From positions 1 to 5,105 of the forward strand of contig CAJBHE010000174.1 of the NCBI GenBank assembly GCA_903952885.1: a DNA stretch of 5,105 nucleotides, given 5' to 3'. This document shows, in pieces, positions 1-5,105 of the stretch; position 1 is the first letter of the stretch, and each line of letters opens with the position of its first letter. The notes beneath the pieces were generated by a model that was not told where the DNA came from, searched no databases, and saw only the letters and a program-made list of their open reading frames with translations. The stretch comes from an uncultured Burkholderiales bacterium (GTDB lineage Bacteria; Pseudomonadota; Gammaproteobacteria; Burkholderiales; Burkholderiaceae_C). Both the position numbers and the translations under genes were made by a program.

Positions 1-67
1 ACCAGAAATCGTCAGCCGCCACACCCAAGCTGCCCATACCCTCTGCCCACAGCGAGCCCAGAAACAA
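1..67 (-). CDS. Possible N-terminal fragment of a divergent gene (unrecognised)
   Basis: On the minus strand a frame is open from the in-frame TAA at 80-82 to the left edge. Possible starts are TTG (65-67) and ATG (35-37). The readable peptide from TTG is about 22 residues, beginning LFLGSLWAEGMG and ending in ADDFW; it starts hydrophobic, as a signal or membrane segment might, and has GC-rich third positions. I do not recognise a family. There is no good ribosome binding site, and a start at 67 would leave only 18 bp to the pyrC start. The competing reading is a plus-strand frame ending in TAG at 81-83, two bases before pyrC, whose peptide is Pro/Ser/Lys-rich. The fragment is too short to decide. 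Confidence 0.3.
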   Translation of the reverse strand, partial: MFLGSLWAEGMGSLGVAADDFW

Positions 68-85
68 AAAAGCGACAATTTAGGC

Positions 86-1117
86 ATGACGCAACAACTC
101 ACCATCACCAAACCCGACGACTGGCACCTGCACGTGCGCGATGGCGCTGCACTCAACACCGTGGTACCTCACACCGCCGCCGAATTTGGCCGCGCTGTCA
201 TCATGCCCAACCTCAGACCTCCGGTCACCACTGCGTCACAAGCCTTGGCCTACAAAGAGCGCATCTTGGCCGCAGTGCCCCAAGGTGTGAGCTTCGAGCC
301 CTTGATGACGCTCTATCTCACCGACAACCTGCCCGCCGACGAAATCGCCCGTGCCAAAGACGCAGGCGTGGTCGCCGCCAAGCTGTACCCCGCTGGCGCG
401 ACCACCAACAGCGATGCCGGTGTGACCGACATGCGCAAGACCTACAAAACACTCGAAGCCATGCAAAAGGCAGGCATATTGTTGTTGGTGCACGGTGAAG
501 TCACCAGCAGCGATATCGACCTGTTTGACCGCGAAGCCGTGTTCATCGACACCCAGCTCATTCCGCTGCGCAAAGATTTTCCCGAGCTCAAGACTGTGTT
601 CGAGCACATTACCACCGTCGACGCCGCGCAATATGTGGCCGAGAGCGACAAATACACAGCTGCCACCATCACGGCGCACCACTTGCTGTACAACCGCAAC
701 GCCATCTTCACCGGTGGCATTCGCCCGCATTTCTACTGCTTGCCCGTATTGAAGCGCGAGACGCATCGCCTGGCATTAGTCAAAGCCGCGACCAGTGGCT
801 CAGCCAAATTCTTCTTAGGCACTGACAGCGCACCTCATCCTGCACAACTCAAAGAGCACGCCACCGGCTGCGCCGGTTGCTACACCGCGCACGCAGCCAT
901 GCCCATGTATGCTGAAGCGTTTGACAACGCAGGTGCGCTCGACAAGCTTGAAGGCTTCGCAAGTTTTTACGGCGCAGACTTTTACGGTTTGCCACGTAAC
1001 ATCGGCACGCTCACGCTGCGCAAAGAAAGTTGGACACCACCCGAAAGCTTTGCATTTGGCGAAGCCGACTTGAAGCCCCTTCGCTCTGGCGAGATCTTGC
1101 CTTGGCGAGTGGTTTAA
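86..1117 (+). CDS. pyrC: Dihydroorotase, type II (PyrC)
   Basis: Cytosolic zinc amidohydrolase that interconverts N-carbamoyl-L-aspartate and dihydroorotate, the third step of de novo pyrimidine synthesis. The 343 residues match the usual length of the E. coli-type enzyme (about 347). The binuclear zinc site is complete: H14 and H16 in DDWHLHVRDG, the presumptive carboxylated K99 in AAKLYPAG, H136 in LVHGEV, H174 in FEHI and D247 in LGTDSAPH. R18 and N42 (MPNL) fit the substrate-binding positions, and the mobile loop with TTNSDAGV (T106, T107) is present. The ATG at 86 gives the family-typical N-terminus, although the same frame stays open to the left edge. No good Shine-Dalgarno precedes it: AGG at 82-84 is too close. 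The 3' end overlaps the next gene. Assignment is firm from the metal ligands and overall similarity. Confidence 0.97.
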   Translation: MTQQLTITKPDDWHLHVRDGAALNTVVPHTAAEFGRAVIMPNLRPPVTTASQALAYKERILAAVPQGVSFEPLMTLYLTDNLPADEIARAKDAGVVAAKLYPAGATTNSDAGVTDMRKTYKTLEAMQKAGILLLVHGEVTSSDIDLFDREAVFIDTQLIPLRKDFPELKTVFEHITTVDAAQYVAESDKYTAATITAHHLLYNRNAIFTGGIRPHFYCLPVLKRETHRLALVKAATSGSAKFFLGTDSAPHPAQLKEHATGCAGCYTAHAAMPMYAEAFDNAGALDKLEGFASFYGADFYGLPRNIGTLTLRKESWTPPESFAFGEADLKPLRSGEILPWRVV

Positions 1118-2010
1118 GTCCTAAGGCAGAGGGTTTTGCGGGCGCTGTCTTAGCTGACATCGATTGGTCACAGCCGTGGTTATCCCCGTGGCGCGAACTC
1201 GGTCAACCAACGGGACATCGCGCGTTACAAAAGCAAAGCGTTGCCGAAGCCCTGAACGAAAACACACACACAGCCAAGCGCGAGGACAGCGCGGGCTCGG
1301 GTGATATTGCGAGCGCAGCGAGCGTGAACACGACCCGTGCTGGCCTCGCGCTTGGTGACGCCAAAGAAGTAAAGTTCGTCCCCCAGTCAGCCTTGCCAGA
1401 CAACCAAGCCTACGAAGACTTCATTTTCAAAACCGCCCAAGTCCCTACTCGCGACGGCCTGCACGATTTTTTCAACGGTCTGTGTTGGCAACGCTTTCCA
1501 AAGGCCAAACGCCGCCTGAACCAACTGCAAGCCGCAGAGATCGAAGCCCAAGGCATTCGCCACACGCGCGGACCTGTGCGCGACGCGCTCACGCTGTTTG
1601 ACGAAAACGTGGTGCTCATGCATGCACCTGACGCGGTGTGGGACGCACTGCAAGCACGCGATTGGCTCACGCTGTTTGTGGACTTGCGCCCGCAATGGCA
1701 GGAGGTGCACCTGGTGTTGTTTGGCCATGCTTTGTTGGAAAAACTCGTCACACCCTACAAGTCCATCACCGCGCATGTGTACCGTGTGGCAAACGATGTC
1801 AATCCGCATGACGATGGCGCGATAGACGCGTGGTTGGCGCAAGACCTGCAGCCTGCCAAACTCGCCACCAAACCCTTCGAGCCGCTGCCGGTGTTGGGTG
1901 TGCCCGGCTGGTGGCCCGCCAATGCCGAGCGGGCGTATTACGAAGACACGCAGGTGTTTCGGCCCAAGCGCGAAGCGGTTGTCAAACTGCCCCAAAACCG
2001 CACCCTTTAA
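1102..2010 (+). CDS. DUF3025 family protein carrying an in-frame palindromic insertion
   Basis: Protein of unknown function recognised as DUF3025 (PF11227) from its blocks; numbering is from the TTG at 1102 (302 residues): IDWSQPW near 20-26, FVPQSALP from 92, PTRDGLHDFFNG 115-126, FPKAKRRLN 132-140, TRGPVRDALTLFDEN 155-169, FGHALLEKL 207-215, PYKSITAHV 218-226, GVPGWWP 266-272 and YYEDTQVFRP 279-288. No signal peptide or membrane segment is evident. The frame opens inside pyrC. TTG 1102 is preferred because it has GGCGAG eight bases upstream and overlaps pyrC by only 16 bp; TTG 1030 would add 24 residues and an 88-bp overlap. The overlap suggests co-transcription with pyrC. Residues 58-85, low-complexity and rich in Ala/Gly/Ser/Thr, are encoded by an 82-bp palindrome between conserved blocks. 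Family call is confident; function is unknown; the start is uncertain. Confidence 0.85.
   Translation: MASGLSPKAEGFAGAVLADIDWSQPWLSPWRELGQPTGHRALQKQSVAEALNENTHTAKREDSAGSGDIASAASVNTTRAGLALGDAKEVKFVPQSALPDNQAYEDFIFKTAQVPTRDGLHDFFNGLCWQRFPKAKRRLNQLQAAEIEAQGIRHTRGPVRDALTLFDENVVLMHAPDAVWDALQARDWLTLFVDLRPQWQEVHLVLFGHALLEKLVTPYKSITAHVYRVANDVNPHDDGAIDAWLAQDLQPAKLATKPFEPLPVLGVPGWWPANAERAYYEDTQVFRPKREAVVKLPQNRTL
1274..1355. repeat. 82-bp imperfect palindrome inside the DUF3025 gene
   Basis: Perfect 12-bp inverted ends, CCAAGCGCGAGG at 1274-1285 and CCTCGCGCTTGG at 1344-1355, enclose a partly self-complementary interior. Inside the ends, 1287-1290 pairs with 1339-1342, 1291 with 1338 (G-U), 1292-1295 with 1334-1337, 1297-1299 with 1331-1333 (bulged C at 1296) and 1301-1302 with 1328-1329. 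This gives about 25 Watson-Crick pairs and a 25-nt loop (1303-1327), which holds two copies of GCGAGCG (1309-1315, 1318-1324). The reading frame passes through without a stop. No transposase or clear target duplication is seen, so a non-autonomous palindromic repeat is an inference. Confidence 0.75.
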
Positions 2011-2067
2011 AGTGGCACATCTGTGCGTGGCTTTGCCTAGTTTTCGTGTGGTTTTTTGGCGCGATGG

Positions 2068-2097
2068 CATTGAATTGCAAGTGATCGCCCCTACCAT
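2068..2097 (+). promoter_or_regulatory. Candidate sigma-32 (heat-shock) promoter for htpX
   Basis: A -35-like CATTGAA (2068-2074) is followed after 13 bp by a -10-like CCCCTACCAT (2088-2097). The sigma-32 consensus is CTTGAA, 13-17 bp, CCCCAT. The site ends about 41 bp before the htpX start, in the only sizeable gap of the plus-strand cluster (2011-2138). htpX is a known heat-shock gene in E. coli, which supports the reading, but neither half-site is perfect. No convincing terminator for the preceding gene is seen in this gap. Confidence 0.5.
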
Positions 2098-2127
2098 CCT
2101 TGTTCGCGGAATTTGTATTCCCCGCGC

Positions 2128-2134
2128 AAAGGAA
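2128..2134 (+). promoter_or_regulatory. Ribosome binding site fixing the htpX start
   Basis: AAAGGAA at 2128-2134 lies a few bases before the ATG at 2139. It decides in favour of that ATG over the in-frame TTG at 2100, which would add 13 non-conserved residues and overlap the promoter region. Confidence 0.7.
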
Positions 2135-2138
2135 AACC

Positions 2139-3011
2139 ATGAAACGCATTCTTCTGTTCGTCCTCACCAACCTCGCCGTCATGGTGGTGCTGGGGGTCGT
2201 CGCCAGTTTGCTGGGTGTCAACCGCTTTCTCACTGCCAACGGTTTGAACCTGTCTGCCTTGTTGGGCTTCTCGCTCATCATGGGTTTTGGTGGCGCTTTC
2301 ATCTCTCTCTTGATGAGCAAGCCCATGGCCAAGTGGAGCACGGGTGCACACGTCATCACTCAACCCGCCAACCAAGATGAAGTTTGGTTGCTCAATGTGG
2401 TGCAGCGCTTGTCGCAACGCGCTGGCATCACGATGCCGGAAGTGGCGATTTACGAAGGCGAGCCCAACGCATTCGCCACCGGCGCATTCAAAAACTCAGC
2501 CTTGGTGGCGGTGTCCACAGGCTTGCTGCAAGGCATGACCCAAGAAGAAATTGAAGCCGTGTTGGGCCACGAAATTGCTCACGTTGCCAACGGCGATATG
2601 GTCACGCTCACGCTCATCCAAGGCGTGCTCAACACCTTTGTGGTGTTCTTGAGCCGCGTCATCGGCTACTTTGTGGACAGCATGTTGCGCAGCAAAGACG
2701 ACGAATCCACTGGCCCCGGCATGGGCTACTACATCACCAGCTTCGTGCTCGACATCTTGCTGGGCTTCGTGGCCAGCATGATCGTCGCATGGTTCAGCCG
2801 CTACCGCGAGTTTGCGGCGGATGAAGGCTCTGCCAAGCTCTTGGGCAACAAGCAACCCATGATCAATGCCTTGGCTCGTTTGAACAGCATGCAAGCGGGC
2901 GAGTTGCCCACCAGCGTGGCTGCGATGGGTATTACCGGTGGTTTGGGCAAGTGGTTTGCTTCGCACCCACCGTTGGAAGAGCGCATTGCTGCACTGCAAG
3001 CGGCGCGCTGA
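2139..3011 (+). CDS. htpX: Protease HtpX, membrane zinc metalloprotease
   Basis: Inner-membrane M48-family metalloprotease that cleaves misfolded or damaged membrane proteins and works alongside FtsH in envelope quality control. At 290 residues it has the normal family length. Two N-terminal membrane segments (about 4-24 and 38-58) precede the cytoplasmic catalytic part. The zinc motif HEIAHVANGD has H144 and H148 as ligands and E145 as catalytic base; E224 in REFAADEGSA is the third ligand, equivalent to E222 of the E. coli protein. Two further hydrophobic segments (about 155-175 and 196-218) lie between the motifs, and the family-typical SHPPLEERIAAL is at the C-terminus. A good ribosome binding site precedes the ATG, and a heat-shock-like promoter lies upstream. 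The stop lies in a hairpin loop 3 bp before the next gene, implying co-transcription. All key residues are present. Confidence 0.97.
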   Translation: MKRILLFVLTNLAVMVVLGVVASLLGVNRFLTANGLNLSALLGFSLIMGFGGAFISLLMSKPMAKWSTGAHVITQPANQDEVWLLNVVQRLSQRAGITMPEVAIYEGEPNAFATGAFKNSALVAVSTGLLQGMTQEEIEAVLGHEIAHVANGDMVTLTLIQGVLNTFVVFLSRVIGYFVDSMLRSKDDESTGPGMGYYITSFVLDILLGFVASMIVAWFSRYREFAADEGSAKLLGNKQPMINALARLNSMQAGELPTSVAAMGITGGLGKWFASHPPLEERIAALQAAR

Positions 3012-3025
3012 TTTTTGAGCGCGCC
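3002..3025 (+). promoter_or_regulatory. Hairpin over the htpX stop and the next gene's start
   Basis: GGCGCGC (3002-3008) and GCGCGCC (3019-3025) form a perfect 7-bp GC stem. The 10-nt loop TGATTTTTGA holds the htpX stop TGA (3009-3011) and the TTG start of the next gene (3015-3017). There is no ribosome binding site for the downstream gene, so the structure fits translational coupling: a ribosome finishing htpX would open the stem and restart. The pairing is seen directly; the role is inferred. Confidence 0.5.
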
Positions 3026-4169
3026 TAACTTCCCCTGGACGGTCGCCCCTGTGCAAGCAGTGGCGACCGTTGCCATTCAGCCTGCTGCTGACCTCACGTC
3101 TGCACAAAAACGTTTCAACACCTTGCTGGCGCGAGTGTCAGCCTTGTCGGACTCCATCGCCACGCTAGAGGCGCTGTCTATACAGCACCGCAGCAGCCAT
3201 CTGAGTGCCATGCGCGCCTTGCAAAGCCAAGAAGACGATGCGCGTAAAAATTTGTTGCTTTTTTTAGATGGTCGTTTGCACCAAGTCGATCTGAACCCCA
3301 AGCACCGACGCAGCGCTACGCAAATCATCCTGGCGCTGTGTGAGGCGCTAGAGCACAAGAAAGATGGCCAAGTGCAAGCTGTGTTTAACCAACACCGCAG
3401 CGAAGAAGACGCGCAAGCCTTGGCCGAAGAGGCGCGTGCAGGCGCTGAGCACGCCAAAGCCGTGTTTGAAGATTTGTTTGGCAAACCCTTGCACGGCGCA
3501 GACGACTTGCACACCGCAGAGGCTGTGTTTGAGGCGGGCCTGCGCGAATATCGAGAACAACAGCAGCGCCAAGAAGACAAACGCCAAGCCAAAAAGGTCA
3601 AGAAAAAACCAGCGGCGCGTCAGCTCAAAGACGCGCAACAAAAGATGGATGCCAACACCGCGCTGCGCACGGTGTATCGCCAACTCGCCAGCGCTTTGCA
3701 TCCCGACCGCGAACCCGACGAGGCCGAGCGCTTGCGCAAGACCGGGCTGATGAGCGAAGTCAATGCCGCTTATGACCGCAAGAACTTATCCGAGCTGCTC
3801 AAACTACAACTGCAATTGGCACAGATCGACAGCGCAGCCTTGAGCCGCATGGCCGACGACAAGCTCAACGCCATGTGCCTGCTGCTCAAAGAGCAAGTGG
3901 AAGCGCTGGAAGAAGACGAAGCACAAGCCCAGTTTGAAATTCGCCACTACCTCGGTGTGAATGAGCTCGATCACATCAGCGCCGAGAGCTTGACACGCGC
4001 ACTGGCCATTCAGCTGCGCGACAAAGAGCACGAGGTGGACACGCTAGAGCGCGACCTGCGCCGCATTCAAAACGAAGCAGAGCTGAAACGCTGGCTCAAG
4101 GAGCAAGCGCAGATGGCCAAGGAAGCGCGGGCTGAGCTTACCGATTTGGATCGGTTGCTGTACCGATAA
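3015..4169 (+). CDS. J-domain-like protein with long helical arms, downstream of htpX
   Basis: A 384-residue protein, predicted soluble and almost entirely helical, with charged heptad-like stretches at about 28-85, 130-195 and 280-380. A basic linker (about 189-203, KRQAKKVKKKPAAR) leads into a J-like segment: helix II (216-228), the DnaK-contacting H229-P230-D231, and a helix III region containing MSEVNAAYDRKNLSELL (246-262). A canonical helix I is not obvious. There are no glycine/phenylalanine or zinc-finger regions, so it would be a type III J protein, possibly recruiting DnaK to a specific client. I recognise no gene symbol. It starts at TTG, 3 bp after the htpX stop, with no Shine-Dalgarno. 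In-frame GTG codons at 3051 and 3060 are alternative starts, and similarity may only begin near DLTSAQKRFN (residue 26). Interaction with HtpX or DnaK is inferred from position and the HPD motif. Confidence 0.85.
   Translation: MSAPNFPWTVAPVQAVATVAIQPAADLTSAQKRFNTLLARVSALSDSIATLEALSIQHRSSHLSAMRALQSQEDDARKNLLLFLDGRLHQVDLNPKHRRSATQIILALCEALEHKKDGQVQAVFNQHRSEEDAQALAEEARAGAEHAKAVFEDLFGKPLHGADDLHTAEAVFEAGLREYREQQQRQEDKRQAKKVKKKPAARQLKDAQQKMDANTALRTVYRQLASALHPDREPDEAERLRKTGLMSEVNAAYDRKNLSELLKLQLQLAQIDSAALSRMADDKLNAMCLLLKEQVEALEEDEAQAQFEIRHYLGVNELDHISAESLTRALAIQLRDKEHEVDTLERDLRRIQNEAELKRWLKEQAQMAKEARAELTDLDRLLYR
3036..3075 (+). other. Strong hairpin at the 5' end of the J-like gene
   Basis: ACGGTCGCC (3039-3047) pairs perfectly with GGCGACCGT (3062-3070). 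The stem continues inside after one mismatch (CTGT 3049-3052 with GCAG 3057-3060, one G-U) to a GCAA tetraloop, and outside with a small bulge (TGG 3036-3038 with CCA 3073-3075). No T-tract follows, so it is not a normal intrinsic terminator. It lies within codons 8-21 if translation starts at 3015. Confidence 0.55.
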
Positions 4170-4174
4170 AAAGA

Positions 4175-4199
4175 AACAGCGCCCATCAAGGGCGCTGTT
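4175..4199. terminator. Intrinsic terminator between convergent genes
   Basis: AACAGCGCCC (4175-4184) and GGGCGCTGTT (4190-4199) make a perfect 10-bp stem with a 5-nt loop. On the minus strand the stem is followed by a T-rich run (complement of 4166-4174), giving a classic terminator for the cysK/AHSA1 genes. On the plus strand it begins 5 bp after the J-like gene's stop, but only a weak T-run follows (TTT at 4205-4207), so termination in that direction is probably weaker. Confidence 0.85.
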
Positions 4200-4221
4200 G
4201 AAACTTTGAATCACCGAACTG

Positions 4222-4668
4222 CTAGCCTGGAATCTCAGGCTCTACCAATTTGGACAATTGCTCTAGCGACTCTTGCCAGCCGAGGTAACACATCTCAAGT
4301 GGAATCATCTCAGGAATCCCTGTTTGTTTTACGCGCAACTCAGTGCCGCAGATCACAGGCGCTAGCGATACCGTCACTTCCAGCACGCCGGGCAAGTTGG
4401 GGTCTTCAAACTTGTCGGTGTAGCGGATGCGTTCGTTAGGCACTAGCTCAAGGTACTCACCACCAAACGAGTGACCGTTGCCACTGCCGAAGTTGTGAAA
4501 CGACATGCGGAACGTGCCACCTACTTTGGCGTCAAGGTGATGAACGGTGCAAGTGAAGCCATAGGGCGGTAACCACTTGGCCAAAGCGCCACCTTCTAGG
4601 AAAGCACGATACACCTTGTCAGGGGTCGTTTTCAAAACACGGTGCAGGTGAATGGTGCGGTCAGACAT
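4222..4668 (-). CDS. SRPBCC / AHSA1-like domain protein
   Basis: A 148-residue single-domain protein of the START/Bet v1-like (SRPBCC) superfamily, closest in character to the AHSA1 group (activator of Hsp90 ATPase homologue 1-like, PF08327). The N-terminal strand and helix (TIHLHRVLKTTPDKVYRAF, 5-23) lead to ALAKWLPP (29-35). The central strands include VGGTFRMSFHNF (49-60) and GGEYLELVPNERIRY (69-83), and the final helix (LGWQESLEQLSKLVEPEIPG) is the usual C-terminal cap. Such folds bind hydrophobic ligands or partners; the specific role is unknown and the Hsp90 link in the family name should not be taken as function. The ATG at 4668 is chosen because upstream residues in the frame overlap cysK and are not family-like. 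It starts 16 bp after the cysK stop, with a weak A/G-rich ribosome binding site (AAAGAAAGA), so the two are probably one operon. Confidence 0.88.
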   Translation of the reverse strand: MSDRTIHLHRVLKTTPDKVYRAFLEGGALAKWLPPYGFTCTVHHLDAKVGGTFRMSFHNFGSGNGHSFGGEYLELVPNERIRYTDKFEDPNLPGVLEVTVSLAPVICGTELRVKQTGIPEMIPLEMCYLGWQESLEQLSKLVEPEIPG

Positions 4669-4684
4669 GTGAATCTTTCTTTGC

Positions 4685-5105
4685 TTAAACAGGCAAGTAA
4701 CCTTCCACCGACAGGTAACGCTCGCCCGTGTCGTAGTTGAAACCCAGCACGGTCGCACCCGCTGGAATCTCGGGCAGCTTTTGTGCAATCGCGGCTAGCG
4801 TCGCGCCAGAAGAAATACCGACCAACAAACCTTCTTCCGTCGCGCTGCGGCGGCCCATTTCGCGGGCGGCATCAGCTTCAACTTGAATTACACCGTCCAG
4901 CAATGCCGTGTCTAAATTCTTAGGAATGAAGCCCGCGCCAATGCCTTGGATAGGGTGGGGCGCAGGTGCACCGCCAGAGATGACGGGTGAAGCTGTGGGC
5001 TCGACCGCATACACTTTCAAGTTGGGCCACTTGGCTTTGAGCACTTTGGCTGTCCCTGTTAAGTGGCCGCCTGTGCCCACGCCAGTGATGATCACGTCCA
5101 CGCCT
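4685..5105 (-). CDS. cysK: Cysteine synthase (O-acetylserine sulfhydrylase), C-terminal part
   Basis: PLP-dependent enzyme that makes L-cysteine from O-acetyl-L-serine and sulfide in the cytosol. About 139 C-terminal residues are visible of a usual 300-320; the N-terminal part with the PLP lysine is outside the window, and the GTG at 5099-5101 is an internal valine, not the start. Visible landmarks are the phosphate-binding loop GVGTGGHLTG (GTGG at about 5066-5077), AVEPTASPVISGG, HPIQGIGAGFIP, EEGLLVGISSGA and the terminal DTGERYLSVEGYLP. The IQGIGAGFIP block and the GERYLS ending favour CysK over CysM. Thr stands just before GERY where the Salmonella enzyme has Ser contacting the PLP ring, a conservative change. 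It is followed after 16 bp by the AHSA1-like gene. Confidence 0.93.
   Translation of the reverse strand, partial: GVDVIITGVGTGGHLTGTAKVLKAKWPNLKVYAVEPTASPVISGGAPAPHPIQGIGAGFIPKNLDTALLDGVIQVEADAAREMGRRSATEEGLLVGISSGATLAAIAQKLPEIPAGATVLGFNYDTGERYLSVEGYLPV

Noticed and set aside
236..766. Long minus-strand open frame opposite pyrC
   Set aside because: It lies wholly within a confidently assigned enzyme gene, shows no recognisable family, and is typical of antisense frames in GC-rich genes.
2011..2060. Possible terminator after the DUF3025 gene (GCACA-TC-TGTGC and a later T6 run)
   Set aside because: The stem is only 5 bp with a 2-nt loop and lies over 20 bp from the T-run; not convincing.
1387..2097. 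236-codon minus-strand open frame opposite the DUF3025 gene
   Set aside because: Antisense to conserved DUF3025 blocks; composition rich in His, Gln, Arg and Val, as expected from reverse reading; no ribosome binding site.
2100..2138. Upstream TTG extension of htpX
   Set aside because: The extra 13 residues do not fit the HtpX N-terminus, and the strong AAAGGA site serves the ATG at 2139.
2496..3107. 203-codon minus-strand open frame opposite htpX
   Set aside because: Antisense to the HtpX catalytic region and crosses the htpX/J-gene junction; no family features.
3077..3701. Overlapping minus-strand frames opposite the J-like gene
   Set aside because: The plus-strand protein has the HPD motif and coherent helical pattern; the antisense products are Ser/Cys/Arg-rich with no family character.
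4206..4439. Plus-strand open frame opposite the AHSA1-like gene
   Set aside because: Short, antisense to a recognisable domain, and directly behind a terminator.
4669..4788. Upstream extension of the AHSA1-like protein by 40 residues
   Set aside because: It overlaps the conserved 3' end of cysK, and the added residues are Cys/Arg-rich and unlike the fold.

Overview
The window looks like a stretch of a betaproteobacterial chromosome, most likely Burkholderiales and plausibly Comamonadaceae. That placement is inferred from protein character, moderately high GC, TTG/GTG start use and the neighbour set (type II dihydroorotase, DUF3025 protein, HtpX, J-domain-like protein); no database search was possible. 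It is gene-dense, with no rRNA, tRNA, CRISPR array, transposase or phage gene visible.

Layout: positions 1-85 are an undecided edge, possibly the start of a divergent gene. Then come four plus-strand genes: pyrC (dihydroorotase, 86-1117), a DUF3025 protein overlapping its end (about 1102-2010), a 128-bp gap carrying a candidate heat-shock promoter, htpX (membrane zinc protease, 2139-3011), and a gene for a long helical protein with a central J-like segment starting 3 bp after the htpX stop (3015-4169). A hairpin terminator at 4175-4199 separates these from two minus-strand genes: an AHSA1/SRPBCC-fold protein (4222-4668) and, upstream of it in transcription, the C-terminal part of a cysteine synthase (4685-5105, cut by the window edge).

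Functionally, pyrC does the third step of de novo pyrimidine synthesis. htpX and the J-like gene form a likely protein-quality-control unit: a membrane protease plus a possible DnaK co-chaperone, translationally coupled and possibly under sigma-32. cysK makes cysteine from O-acetylserine and sulfide and is followed after 16 bp by the small AHSA1-like protein, probably as an operon.

The most unusual structure is an 82-bp imperfect palindrome with perfect 12-bp ends (1274-1355), lying in frame inside the DUF3025 gene between conserved blocks. It resembles a palindromic repeat that inserted into a gene and was kept as a protein segment. A second oddity is the htpX/J-gene junction, where the stop of one gene and the TTG start of the next both lie in the loop of a GC-rich hairpin, with a second strong hairpin just behind it.
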